Shown here in pieces: positions 10,058 to 19,339 of a DNA stretch of 23,389 bases (position 1 is its first letter; each line of letters starts with the position of its first letter). The DNA lies in the NCBI GenBank assembly GCA_023387775.1, contig JAEWHN010000332.1, positions 1 through 23,389 of the forward strand, written 5' to 3'. The position numbers were made by a program, and so were the translations under genes. The DNA is from Pseudomonadota bacterium. Lineage in GTDB: Bacteria; Pseudomonadota; Alphaproteobacteria; Rhizobiales; Rhizobiaceae. The notes under the pieces were generated by a model. It had not been told where the DNA came from. It did not search any database and worked only from the letters and a program-made list of their open reading frames with translations.

Positions 10058-11902
10058 TCAGTACACGCGCGCCTTGGGCGCGATCTTGGCCAGGCTGATG
10101 CCGCCTTCGGCTTCCGGCAGCAGCGTTTCGGTGTGCACCGGGCGGTAGCTCAGCGTCACCTTGCCGTCCTCGGAGACATGGGCCAGCGTGTGCTGGCGCC
10201 AGTTGGCGTCGTCGCGCGAGGAGAAGTCCTCGCGGGCATGCGCGCCGCGGCTTTCCTTGCGGGCTTCGGCGCCATAGACGGTGGGCAGCGCATTGGCCAT
10301 CAGGTTTTCCAGTTCCAGCGTCTCCACCAGATCGGAGTTCCAGATCATCGAGCGGTCGGTGACCTTGAGGTCCTTCAGCTCGCCCCACAGCGCCGACATG
10401 CGCTGGCAGCCCTGTTCCAGCGATTCCTGGGTGCGGAACACGGCGGCGTCTTCCTGCATGGTGCGCTGCATCTTTTCGCGCAGCACGGCCGTCGGCGTGC
10501 CGCCATTGGCGTTCCGCAGGCGGTCGAAGCGATCCATGATCTTCTCCACCGCCTGTTCGTTGATCGCCGGAATGGGGGCTGCGCGGTCGATCACCTCGCC
10601 GGCGCGGATGGCGGCGGCACGGCCGAACACGACCAGGTCGATCAGCGAGTTGGAGCCCAGGCGGTTGGCGCCGTGGACGGAGGCGCAACCGGCTTCGCCA
10701 ACTGCCATCAGGCCGGGCTGCACGCGGTCGGGATTGTCCGGGGTCGGGTTCAGCACCTCGCCCCAGTAGTTCGTGGGAACGCCGCCCATATTGTAGTGCA
10801 CGGTCGGCAGAACCGGGATTGGCTCGCGGGTCACGTCGACGCCGGCGAAGATCTTTGCGCTCTCCGAGATGCCGGGCAGGCGCTCATGAAGGACCGCCGG
10901 ATCGAGATGATCGAGGTGCAGGTAGATGTGGTCCTTGTTCTTGCCGACGCCGCGGCCCTCGCGGATTTCCAGCGTCATGCAGCGCGAAACCACGTCGCGC
11001 GAGGCAAGGTCCTTGGCCGAGGGGGCGTAGCGTTCCATGAAGCGCTCGCCCTCGGAGTTCACCAGATAGCCGCCCTCGCCGCGGGCGCCTTCGGTGATCA
11101 GGCAGCCCGAGCCGTAGATGCCGGTCGGGTGGAACTGCACGAACTCCATGTCCTGCAGCGGCAGGCCGGCGCGCGCGGCCATGCCGCCGCCGTCGCCGGT
11201 GCAGGTGTGCGCGGAGGTGGCCGAGAAATAGGCGCGGCCGTAGCCGCCGGTGGCCAGCACCACCATCTTGGCCGCGAAGCGGTGGATGGTGCCGTCATCG
11301 AGGTTCCAGGCCACGACGCCGGTGCACACGCCGTCGGTCATGATCAGGTCGAGCGCGAAATACTCGATGAAGAACTGCGCATTGTGCTTCAGCGACTGGC
11401 CATAGAGCGTGTGCAGGATGGCGTGGCCGGTGCGGTCGGCGGCCGCGCAGGTGCGCTGCACGGGCGGGCCGTCGCCGAAATTCTGCATGTGGCCGCCGAA
11501 GGGGCGCTGGTAGATCTTGCCTTCCTCGGTGCGCGAGAAGGGCACGCCGTAGTGCTCGAGCTCGTAGACCGCCGCCGGTGCCTGGCGCACCATATATTCC
11601 ATGGCGTCGACGTCGCCGAGCCAGTCGGAGCCCTTGACGGTGTCGTACATATGCCACTGCCAGTTGTCGGGGCCCATGTTGGAGAGCGAGGCGGCAATGC
11701 CGCCCTGCGCCGCCACCGTGTGCGAGCGGGTCGGGAAGACCTTGGTGATGCAGGCCGTCTTCAGCCCCTGCTCGGCCATGCCGAGCGTCGCGCGCAGGCC
11801 CGAACCGCCGGCGCCAACAACCACCACGTCAAACTTGTGGTCGACATAGGTGTAGCTCTTGCCGGCCGATGCCTTGCCGTTGCCTGTGATGTCCTTGGCC
11901 AC
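10058..11902 (-). CDS. sdhA: Succinate dehydrogenase flavoprotein subunit
   Basis: The catalytic subunit of complex II oxidises succinate to fumarate at a covalently bound FAD. The 614-residue protein has the dinucleotide motif GAGGSGLRA (30-38), the flavinylated histidine in RSHTVAAQGG (His61), substrate-binding His258 (VQFHPTG) and His369 (VHYNMGG), and the proton-shuttle arginine in SRDVVSR (Arg302 region). The start is a GTG at 11902, only 3 bp after the sdhD stop, with a G-rich stretch inside sdhD as the nearest ribosome site. A rare start codon together with the tight spacing suggests translational coupling to sdhD. The N-terminal YTYVDHKFDVVVVGAG fits rhizobial SdhA. Nothing appears broken. 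Confidence 0.98.
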   Translation of the reverse strand: MAKDITGNGKASAGKSYTYVDHKFDVVVVGAGGSGLRATLGMAEQGLKTACITKVFPTRSHTVAAQGGIAASLSNMGPDNWQWHMYDTVKGSDWLGDVDAMEYMVRQAPAAVYELEHYGVPFSRTEEGKIYQRPFGGHMQNFGDGPPVQRTCAAADRTGHAILHTLYGQSLKHNAQFFIEYFALDLIMTDGVCTGVVAWNLDDGTIHRFAAKMVVLATGGYGRAYFSATSAHTCTGDGGGMAARAGLPLQDMEFVQFHPTGIYGSGCLITEGARGEGGYLVNSEGERFMERYAPSAKDLASRDVVSRCMTLEIREGRGVGKNKDHIYLHLDHLDPAVLHERLPGISESAKIFAGVDVTREPIPVLPTVHYNMGGVPTNYWGEVLNPTPDNPDRVQPGLMAVGEAGCASVHGANRLGSNSLIDLVVFGRAAAIRAGEVIDRAAPIPAINEQAVEKIMDRFDRLRNANGGTPTAVLREKMQRTMQEDAAVFRTQESLEQGCQRMSALWGELKDLKVTDRSMIWNSDLVETLELENLMANALPTVYGAEARKESRGAHAREDFSSRDDANWRQHTLAHVSEDGKVTLSYRPVHTETLLPEAEGGISLAKIAPKARVY

Positions 11903-11905
11903 TGG

Positions 11906-12289
11906 TCAGCCCCCGAATGCTAGTTTGAGCAGGGCGAAGATGGATGCGACGCCTACCGCGATCGTGAAAAAGGTGTTGAGCATGATGAGGACGACCTTCG
12001 TTCCCTCATTGTGCACATAGTCCTCAATGATGACCTGCATGCCGAGCCGCATGTGATAGAGGGCCGAAAGCAGCATCAGAAGGAGCACCAGCGCCACGAA
12101 CGGATTGGAGAGCGTGGCGCGGACCTCGGCATAGCCGGCGCCGTTGAGCGCCACGAGCAGGCCGACGAAGAACAGGGTGAGCGGCACGTTGGCCACCGCC
12201 GTCAGTCGCTGGCGCCAGAAATGGTCGGTGCCTTCATGGGCGGAGCCGAGTCCGCGAACCTTCTTGAGGGGTGTACGCATGTCCGACAT
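11906..12289 (-). CDS. sdhD: Succinate dehydrogenase membrane anchor, SdhD
   Basis: The smaller membrane anchor of complex II is 127 residues with three transmembrane helices (about 31-50, 62-87 and 98-124). The putative haem- and quinone-site region reads ALYHMRLGMQVIIEDYVH, with His79 and the Asp90-Tyr91 pair that corresponds to the quinone-binding Asp-Tyr of E. coli SdhD. The ATG at 12289 has GGGGAG about 8 nt upstream and lies 2 bp after the sdhC stop; the frame stays open further upstream but only as an overlap with sdhC. A second ATG three codons in is possible. Low similarity is normal for this subunit, so context supports the call strongly. Confidence 0.95.
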   Translation of the reverse strand: MSDMRTPLKKVRGLGSAHEGTDHFWRQRLTAVANVPLTLFFVGLLVALNGAGYAEVRATLSNPFVALVLLLMLLSALYHMRLGMQVIIEDYVHNEGTKVVLIMLNTFFTIAVGVASIFALLKLAFGG

Positions 12290-12291
12290 GA

Positions 12292-12696
12292 TCAGGCTCC
12301 CCGCGCCATGTAGCCGATGATCCAGATGGCCAGGGTCAGCAGCACCGACGCGACGATGCTCGCCCAGGCGATCTTCGAGGCGGTGTGCTTCTCGAGGCCG
12401 AAGCCGGCGTCCCAGATGAAGTGGCGGATGCCGCCCATCATGTGGAGCATCAGGACCCAGGCGTATCCGAACAGCACAAGCCGGCCGATCCAGGTGCCGA
12501 AGACCCAGTCGACGATATTGAAATGGCTCTCCGACGTAGCCGCCGCGATCAACCACCAGGCGACCAGCAACGTGCCGAAATAGAGAGCGCCGCCGGTGAT
12601 GCGGTGCAGGATCGACGTCGTCATCGTTATAGGCGGCTTGTAGATCGTCAGATGCGGCGACAGCGGCCTTGCTTGGGTGGCTGGTATCTTGCTCAT
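12292..12696 (-). CDS. sdhC: Succinate dehydrogenase cytochrome b556 subunit
   Basis: The larger membrane anchor is 134 residues with three transmembrane helices (about 36-54, 70-90 and 108-131). It begins with the family signature RPLSPHLTIYKPP (10-22) and SILHRITG, where Ser28 and Arg32 match the quinone-site Ser and Arg of E. coli SdhC. LHMMGGIRHFIWD carries His85, the expected haem b ligand. The ATG at 12696 has AAGGGGAG about 5 nt upstream. It is the first gene of sdhCDAB, with a candidate promoter about 80 bp upstream. Confidence 0.97.
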   Translation of the reverse strand: MSKIPATQARPLSPHLTIYKPPITMTTSILHRITGGALYFGTLLVAWWLIAAATSESHFNIVDWVFGTWIGRLVLFGYAWVLMLHMMGGIRHFIWDAGFGLEKHTASKIAWASIVASVLLTLAIWIIGYMARGA

Positions 12697-13156
12697 GGCT
12701 CCCCTTTCCGGCGCTCGGACATTTCGACGCGCAAAAGCGGCAGGCCCTTCCCGGAATGCGACTTAGGATAGCGGCGTTCTAATGCGCTTTTTGCACCGCG
12801 TCAAAGCCGGATGGCATTTCCGCTTGCCTATTTGATCCAAAGGCATGGGCGTTCAAGTCACTGATCTTGCTTCAACCGATTGAAGCCATGTCCATGATCG
12901 GCTGCCGGCCGGCGAATCCTGAAGAAACCACCATGTGGTTGCCATGTTTCTTTGCTGCACCGCACGCTTGGGGCGAATCAGCGGCTGCGGTTCGGCGGTC
13001 TTCGCGTCATGGGCAGGTCGCCGCGGCCTCATTGCACTCCGACAGCAGGATGCGTCAGCGGTTTTCCGGCTGCTTTCTCGCTCCTGGCCCTTAACAAAGG
13101 CTTCGAAAATGTTAATTCTGGGCGCGGAAATACACTGCGGTGAGGGAGGCAGCCCC
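12697..13156. other. Divergent intergenic region between sdhC and a secreted-protein gene
   Basis: This is the longest stretch without a convincing gene, 460 bp. It holds the sdh promoter candidate near its left end and two small perfect hairpins: GCTTCAA/TTGAAGC at 12869-12886 (CCGA loop) and AACCAC/GTGGTT at 12926-12940. Neither is followed by a T-run. A weak plus-strand promoter candidate (TTAACA at 13091-13096, 16-nt spacer, TAATTC at 13113-13118) could serve the gene at 13157. The open frames crossing it lack ribosome sites and recognisable products. An sRNA here is possible but unsupported. Confidence 0.5.
12776..12804 (-). promoter_or_regulatory. Candidate promoter of sdhCDAB
   Basis: On the minus strand TTGACG (12799-12804), a 17-nt spacer and TAGAAC (12776-12781) match a sigma-70 type -35/-10 pair well for an alphaproteobacterium. 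Transcription would begin near 12769, giving a leader of about 70 nt before sdhC. This rests on consensus matching only. Confidence 0.5.
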
Positions 13157-13519
13157 ATGGGTGCAAGAGGTCCGAGAATGCTCGTTCTGCCGATCCTGTC
13201 TGTCGGACTTGCCGTCTTGGCGACGACTGCATTCGCCGACAACCGCATCCGCGACCTTACCTATGCCGATACTTTCGGCAATCTCATCATCGACAGCGCG
13301 TCGGGCTACAAGCGGATCGTCGTGGGGCAGGGCCGTATTGCCCGCCGGCTTGCCGAGGGCCCGCGAAAGAGCGAGCCGAAGATTGCGCAATCCGAACCGG
13401 GCGCCCCCATGCCGGGCGAGCCCTATTGCTACGCGCCGCCGGTTCTCGTGAAGGGGCGCAGCTACATGTACGGCTTCTCCGAGGGCATATTGCCGACGCT
13501 GGGGGCCTCCTGCCAATAA
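13157..13519 (+). CDS. Small hypothetical secreted protein
   Basis: The product is unrecognised, 120 residues. It begins with a clear Sec signal peptide (MGARGPRML, a hydrophobic core, then TTAFA before the mature sequence at about residue 28). The mature part starts DNRIRDLTYADTFGN and has two cysteines, in EPYCYAPP and at the C-terminal ASCQ, which could form one disulfide. The ATG at 13157 has a strong GAGGGAGG at 13142-13149; upstream in-frame codons have no comparable site and would bury the signal peptide. It is divergent from sdhC, and its stop lies a few bases from that of the convergent GGDEF gene. No function can be proposed. Confidence 0.75.
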   Translation: MGARGPRMLVLPILSVGLAVLATTAFADNRIRDLTYADTFGNLIIDSASGYKRIVVGQGRIARRLAEGPRKSEPKIAQSEPGAPMPGEPYCYAPPVLVKGRSYMYGFSEGILPTLGASCQ

Positions 13520-13520
13520 G

Positions 13521-14711
13521 TCAGGCCGACCTGTGCCCGCGTCTGGTCTCGACGGGCGAGGCGGCGGTGCGCACGCAGTCCCGGCCGTCCTTCTTTGCCG
13601 CGTAGAGCGCCTTGTCGGCGCGCGAAAGCAGTTCCGACAGGTCGTCTCCCGGCGCGCATTCGCTGACCCCGAAGCTTGCGGTGAACCGCAGTCCATCCGG
13701 TAATCCCTCTATCGGCAAGGTGGAGAACGCAGTGCGCGTGCATTCGGCAAACAGGCGCGCAGCCGCCAGGTTCGCGCCGGGCAGTATGATGGCGAACTCC
13801 TCGCCGCCGATGCGCCCGGCAATGTGGTGGTCCGCCGCTGTCCTGCTGAGGAAGCTCGCAAAGGCCTTGATCACCTTGTCTCCGGAAGCATGACCGAAAG
13901 TGTCGTTGATCGTCTTGAAGTAATCGAGATCGCAGATGACCAGCGAAACCGGCTGGCCCTTCCGTGCCTCCTGGCGCAGCACTGTGTTTGCGTAGCGCTC
14001 GAAGCCGCCCCGGTTGAGCAAGCCGGACAAGGAATCCGTTTGGGAAAGTGTCGTGACGTCGGCGATGACGTCGCGCGCCAGGATGACCAGGAACAGCAAC
14101 GCAGTGGCGACGGCGGTAACCGTTCCCATGGACTGCGAGATGAGCGCATAGGTGGTCGCGAGATAGGACTGCGCGCTGGCGCCCGTTCCGCCCAGCAGGT
14201 CCGAAAGAAAGGGCTTGCTGAGGAACTGCAGCGAGCTCGCGGCCAGCAGCAGCATCAATGCATTGTCGAGCCACCTGCGTGAACGTGCCGACCACACTAT
14301 CCAGGCGCCGATAAGCTGCATCGCGAAATAGGGCGCCTGATAAGCCATCATCCTTGCGAAGGATTGCCGTGGCATGTCCTGTATGGCGTCACAGGCCACG
14401 ACGGAAAACAGGAATACTGCGCAGAGCAGGCGCCAGGGAACGGGAACCTGGTATTTGCGCGCGACGCCGACATTGAACAGCAGCAGTGCCGCCAGGAACA
14501 GCGAAAACGAGAAGACCACGGCGACGCGCGGGGCACCGAACCTGGCGATCAAGAACTCGGTCAAGCAATAGACGACGCCCAGCCCGTAGACCACGGCCAT
14601 CCAGCGTGCCGCTTGCTGCTTGCGATCGTAGACGGCGACCATGGCAAAGGATGCCGACAACAACCCCGTGACAACCAGATTGATTATCAGGACAACCGCT
14701 GCTCCGCTCAT
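13521..14711 (-). CDS. Membrane-anchored GGDEF diguanylate cyclase
   Basis: The predicted enzyme makes cyclic di-GMP from two GTP. The 396-residue protein has an N-terminal membrane module of six or seven helices (about 4-28, 36-55, 65-85, 94-110, 125-142, 150-165, 195-215) and a C-terminal GGDEF domain (about 218-385). The active-site loop is GGEEF (302-306), an active variant; metal-binding Asp261 lies in ICDLDYFK and the GTP-contacting NDTFGH follows. The positions that would hold the inhibitory RxxD site read ADHH, so classical product inhibition is unlikely. I start at the ATG at 14711, just before the first helix; an ATG at 14741 adds ten residues without a ribosome site. The membrane module matches no named sensor that I recognise, so the input signal is unknown. 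Confidence 0.92.
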   Translation of the reverse strand: MSGAAVVLIINLVVTGLLSASFAMVAVYDRKQQAARWMAVVYGLGVVYCLTEFLIARFGAPRVAVVFSFSLFLAALLLFNVGVARKYQVPVPWRLLCAVFLFSVVACDAIQDMPRQSFARMMAYQAPYFAMQLIGAWIVWSARSRRWLDNALMLLLAASSLQFLSKPFLSDLLGGTGASAQSYLATTYALISQSMGTVTAVATALLFLVILARDVIADVTTLSQTDSLSGLLNRGGFERYANTVLRQEARKGQPVSLVICDLDYFKTINDTFGHASGDKVIKAFASFLSRTAADHHIAGRIGGEEFAIILPGANLAAARLFAECTRTAFSTLPIEGLPDGLRFTASFGVSECAPGDDLSELLSRADKALYAAKKDGRDCVRTAASPVETRRGHRSA

Positions 14712-14974
14712 CGGATGCGCCCCCCGAGCGCACGTCTTCATTCAGATGGAAAGGCTGCAAGCAAGAAAACCATGCAGTTCCCACGGCGAAACATACGGCC
14801 GGGCAACTGCGAAGCCGAAGCAATCAATCACGTTTGCACGAAAAAGCCGTTAACGCTGGGGCAGTATTGTGCGCGCGGGAAATTCTCGCAGGCGAACGGT
14901 ACGCCGGCCAGTCGGGCAGGGGAACCGCACCGCGGTATCCGCGTTGCGATGCTAAGGCGAGAAGGAGGCCTGCG

Positions 14975-15289
14975 ATGAAGACCGTGATGCTCGTCGATCA
15001 CGAAGCAATACGCGACTGGGTTGCGGCGAGGGCCGGCAGTCCTGCGCTTCAGGAGGCTACGGCCTCTGGAGAGGAGGCGGTTCTGCGTATCGTCTTCGGT
15101 CAAAATGCCTATGAGGACGATGACCGGCCGGAGCGTTCCGACGCCACGGGCGCGATCGAGCTGATCGATTGGGACGAGTGGTTTCAGCTTTTCGACAAGC
15201 GCCGTCTAGCGCTGGTCGTGCCCGAGGACAGGCCCGGCATCCGCGACGAGTTCCACGAACTCGTCAGAAGGTTCGAGCCGGGCGACTGA
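14975..15289 (+). CDS. Hypothetical protein, 104 residues
   Basis: The product is unrecognised. The ATG at 14975 has an excellent ribosome site (GAAGGAGG at 14961-14968), which decides the start; the frame stays open 141 nt upstream without one. The protein is acidic and soluble, with no signal peptide or membrane segment. It contains YEDDDRPERSD, then IDWDEWFQLFDKRRLALVV and an Arg/Glu-rich end. The WDEWFQLF(D) stretch looks like an amphipathic helix. It lies between the divergent GGDEF gene and convergent leuC and is probably monocistronic. No function is proposed. Confidence 0.7.
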   Translation: MKTVMLVDHEAIRDWVAARAGSPALQEATASGEEAVLRIVFGQNAYEDDDRPERSDATGAIELIDWDEWFQLFDKRRLALVVPEDRPGIRDEFHELVRRFEPGD

Positions 15290-15316
15290 GCGCCGCCCGG
15301 CGTCCATATTATCTGC

Positions 15317-16726
<1,410 letters not shown>

Positions 16727-16920
16727 TGTTCAAATCCCTGGATAGAGCGGAAAACTGGAATGACCCGGCAGCAAAGGCGCCGGCAGCCTGGTCCGCTCAG
16801 GATAGGCGGCTGGTCTGCGCGCCGGAAATCCGCGCAAAGAATCGGCCCGGCAGGCGCTTGTGGTCCTGCAGCACGAAACCCTTGTGGGCGGGATCTCCAA
16901 AGAGCTGTTCCATGGCCGGG

Positions 16921-16949
16921 CACATACCAGCATTTTGGCCGGTCGGCAA
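16921..16949 (-). promoter_or_regulatory. Weak candidate promoter upstream of leuC
   Basis: On the minus strand TTGCCG (16944-16949), a 17-nt spacer and TATGTG (16921-16926) resemble a -35/-10 pair. Transcription would start near 16914, giving a leader of about 190 nt before leuC. This is consensus matching only, and both hexamers are imperfect. Confidence 0.3.
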
Positions 16950-16996
16950 TTGGCAGCCTTGTCACGCCAGCGCGAGCGCGGCACTTGCCGAGCGCT

Positions 16997-17626
16997 TCAG
17001 AGTATCTCGAAGACGAAGGCCTTGACGAGGACATCCGGCTCGTCGACCGCGAAGGCACGAAACCACGGGCTTTCCTCGACAGGGCGCCAGCGTCCGGCCT
17101 GTTCCAACTCGCTGAACCTGGCACGGAAGCCGCCCTTGCCCAGGACCACGTCGCGCACCGTGAAGATGGCATGGCCTCCGGCCCGGGTGATCCGCGCCAG
17201 CTCGTCGAGGCTGGAAGCGGGGGCATGGCCTTCGGTGAAGACGCCGGTCGAGAAGAAGGCGGCGAAGTGCCCGTCGCGCCAAGGCAGCGGGCCGCCAAGT
17301 GCAGCCTCGGTCAGCGCGCCATAGGCGCCGCGCGTACGGGCAATCGCCAGCATGTCGGGCGAGAAGTCGAGGCCCTCGACGTCGGAATAGCCGAGCGCCT
17401 GCAGATAGGCGCCGGACAGGCCGGTGCCGCAGCCGGCATCGAGGACAGGGCCGGCGGTCGGCCGCACATGCCGGGCGACCCAGGCGGTGATCATGAATGG
17501 CAGGCAATAGCCCGAGGCCGCCGTCTCGCGGTCATAGTCGCTCGACCATGCTGCATAGGCTTGCGTCAGCTCGGCCTCGTTGCGTGCGGCGTAGACCTGT
17601 TCCAGCCCTTCGCTGTGGCGGCTCAT
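16997..17626 (-). CDS. Class I SAM-dependent methyltransferase, coupled to ABC permease
   Basis: The 209-residue protein has a Rossmann-type SAM-binding motif VLDAGCGTGLSG (61-72), an acidic end to strand 2 (VEGLDFSPDML) and a motif-IV-like region (DGHFAAFFSTGVF). It ends with a typical antiparallel beta hairpin. The substrate is unknown; overall it looks like a small-molecule methyltransferase of the Methyltransf_11/25 type. The ATG at 17626 overlaps the stop of the permease gene (ATGA), with AAGGGG upstream inside that gene, so translation is probably coupled. This suggests that its substrate could be linked to what the transporter imports, but that is inference from context alone. Confidence 0.88.
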   Translation of the reverse strand: MSRHSEGLEQVYAARNEAELTQAYAAWSSDYDRETAASGYCLPFMITAWVARHVRPTAGPVLDAGCGTGLSGAYLQALGYSDVEGLDFSPDMLAIARTRGAYGALTEAALGGPLPWRDGHFAAFFSTGVFTEGHAPASSLDELARITRAGGHAIFTVRDVVLGKGGFRARFSELEQAGRWRPVEESPWFRAFAVDEPDVLVKAFVFEIL

Positions 17627-18441
17627 GGCCGGTGCCCCTTGCGCATCCGCCGTTCAAGCGCCCTCAATGCCAGCGATAGGCCGACCGTGAGCACAAGATA
17701 GATATAGGCGACGATGGAGTAGGTCTCGAAGAAGCGGAAGGAGCCGGAGGCGTAGACCTTGCCCATCTGGGTGATGTCGGCCACGCCGAGCACCGAGACC
17801 AGCGAGGAATCCTTCACCATGGCGACGAAATCGTTGCCGAGCGGCGGCAGGATGGTGCGGATCGCCTGCGGCAGGACGATCAGCCGGAAGCGCTGGAAAC
17901 GTGTCAGGCCGAGCGCCTTGGCGGCCTCGATCTGGCCGGCGTCGACCGACTGGATGCCGGCGCGGAACACCTCTGAAATGAAGGCCGAGTAGCCGATGGT
18001 AAGCGCGATGATGGCGCGCCACAGCAGCGACACGTCGCGCACCTGGAGCGGCGGCAAGATGCCCGCTTCCTGCAGCGGCGCCGTCACGGAGTTCCACCCG
18101 GCGACGAAGGCCGGCGCGCCGACGAAGGCGATCCAGAACAGCAACACCAGGATCGGCACGCCGCGGATGATCTCGACATAGAAGCGTGAGATCTGGCGCA
18201 GCCAGACGGAGCCCGACAGACCCATCAGTGCGATGCCCAGCCCGAGCATCGAGGCAAGGCTGAAGCCGACCAGCGTGACGAAGACGGTGATGCCTATCCC
18301 CTTGGCAACCGTCGAAAACACCTGGGTGTAGATTTCGTTGGTGGCAACGAAGATGGCGACCGCAATGGCAATCGCCGCAGCGACCGCGAGCCACCAGGGG
18401 AAGTCCTTCGTCTCGGGCGAAGTCTTGGAGAGCAGGTGCAT
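17623..18441 (-). CDS. Polar amino-acid-type ABC transporter permease
   Basis: This inner-membrane permease belongs to the HisM/GlnP-like family. It has 272 residues and about five transmembrane helices. The family features are the N-terminal GIGITVFVTLVGFSLA, RFYVEIIRGVPILVLLFW, and the EAA loop that contacts the ATPase (EAAKALGLTRFQRFRLIVLP). I start at the ATG at 18441; the frame is open up to 18531, but that would overlap the binding-protein gene and add an unrelated N-terminus. A hairpin separates it from the upstream binding-protein gene. No ATPase gene is present in the window. A single permease gene implies a homodimer or a partner encoded elsewhere. Confidence 0.93.
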   Translation of the reverse strand: MHLLSKTSPETKDFPWWLAVAAAIAIAVAIFVATNEIYTQVFSTVAKGIGITVFVTLVGFSLASMLGLGIALMGLSGSVWLRQISRFYVEIIRGVPILVLLFWIAFVGAPAFVAGWNSVTAPLQEAGILPPLQVRDVSLLWRAIIALTIGYSAFISEVFRAGIQSVDAGQIEAAKALGLTRFQRFRLIVLPQAIRTILPPLGNDFVAMVKDSSLVSVLGVADITQMGKVYASGSFRFFETYSIVAYIYLVLTVGLSLALRALERRMRKGHRP

Positions 18442-18453
18442 CTGAAAATGCCA

Positions 18454-18489
18454 GGGCCGGGAGCCGGCCTCAGCCGAAACTCCCGGCCC
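18454..18489 (-). promoter_or_regulatory. Intercistronic hairpin between binding protein and permease genes
   Basis: GGGCCGGGAG (18454-18463) and CTCCCGGCCC (18480-18489) form a perfect, very GC-rich 10-bp stem with a 16-nt loop. It lies 11 nt after the binding-protein stop and 12 nt before the permease start. On the minus strand no T-run follows. This position is typical of 3' stabilisers that raise binding-protein mRNA over permease mRNA, as between malE and malF. Confidence 0.65.
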
Positions 18490-18500
18490 CGCTTGGTCCG

Positions 18501-19298
18501 TCACTCGCCCATCTTGTAGTCGAGGAACCACTTCTTGTTCAGCGCATCGATGGTGCCGTCGGCCTTCATCGATTCAATGGCCGCGTTGATCGGCGCGACG
18601 AGGTCGGAGCCCTTCTGGAAGATGAAGCCGAAATCCTCGGTGCCGAGCGGCTCGCCCACCACCTTGAGGGCGCCGTTCGACGAGTCGACATAGCCCTTGG
18701 CGGCGACGCTGTCGGTCAGCACCAGGTCGACGTCGCCCGACTTCAGGGCCTGCACGGTCGCGCCGAAGGTCTCGAGCAGCTTGATGCGCGGGTTCTGTTC
18801 GTTGCCGTCCAGGATTTCGTAGACGGCGGTGTAGAAGGGGGAGGTGCCCGCCTGCGCGCCGACCAGGCCGTCCTCGAGTGCCGCAAAGCTCTTGGCGTCG
18901 TTGAAGCGGCTCTCGTCGCCGCGCACCAGCATGAACTGCTGCGAGCGCATGTAAGGGTCGGAGAAGTCGACCTTCTCCTTGCGGTCGTCCTTGATGGTAA
19001 TTCCGGTCATGCCGATGTTGTACTGCCCGTCGGAGACGGCCTGGATCATCGCGTCCCAGGAGGTGTTCTGGTAATCGACCTTGAAGTTCAGGCGCTTGGC
19101 CATCTCGTTCATGGCGTCGTATTCCCAGCCGATCTGCTCGCCCGTCTTCGGGTCCACGAACTGCAGAGGCGGATAGGCATTCTCGGTCACCACCGTCACC
19201 GTCTTTCCGCCGAGGTCGGGCAGCGTGTCGGCGCTTGCCGCCGCGGGTGCGAGAACGCAGGCCAGCAGCCCGGCCAGTGCGAATTTGAACCTGTTCAT
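18501..19298 (-). CDS. ABC transporter substrate-binding protein, family 3
   Basis: This periplasmic receptor for a polar amino acid or similar compound is 265 residues. The signal peptide runs from MNRFKFALAG to about Ala23 (PAAASA before Asp24). A Cys at residue 14 is preceded by LLA, a poor lipobox, so signal peptidase I cleavage is more likely. The family-3 fold is shown by ENAYPPLQF, the signature GWEYDAMNEMAKRLNF (57-72), TGITIKDDRKEKVDFSDPYM (98-117) and the ligand-contacting LTDSVAAKGYV. The ATG at 19298 begins the signal peptide; the open frame extends 246 nt upstream with no matching sequence. Specificity cannot be told from these motifs. Confidence 0.94.
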   Translation of the reverse strand: MNRFKFALAGLLACVLAPAAASADTLPDLGGKTVTVVTENAYPPLQFVDPKTGEQIGWEYDAMNEMAKRLNFKVDYQNTSWDAMIQAVSDGQYNIGMTGITIKDDRKEKVDFSDPYMRSQQFMLVRGDESRFNDAKSFAALEDGLVGAQAGTSPFYTAVYEILDGNEQNPRIKLLETFGATVQALKSGDVDLVLTDSVAAKGYVDSSNGALKVVGEPLGTEDFGFIFQKGSDLVAPINAAIESMKADGTIDALNKKWFLDYKMGE

Positions 19299-19339
19299 GG
19301 GGTCGCGCTCCAGTTCGGAAATGTCTTTGGGTCGAAAAG

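Noticed and set aside
10133..11923. A 596-codon plus-strand open frame opposite sdhA
   Set aside because: Mirror of sdhA codon bias; low-complexity translation and no ribosome site or family similarity.
13091..13117. Two TTAA boxes that might be a CtrA-binding site
   Set aside because: They are about 18 nt apart rather than the 7 nt of the full CtrA consensus; a plain promoter reading is at least as likely.
15290..15316. Short inverted repeat CGCC/GGCG between the 104-residue protein gene and leuC as a terminator
   Set aside because: The stem is only 4-5 bp with a very small loop, and no T-run follows on either strand.
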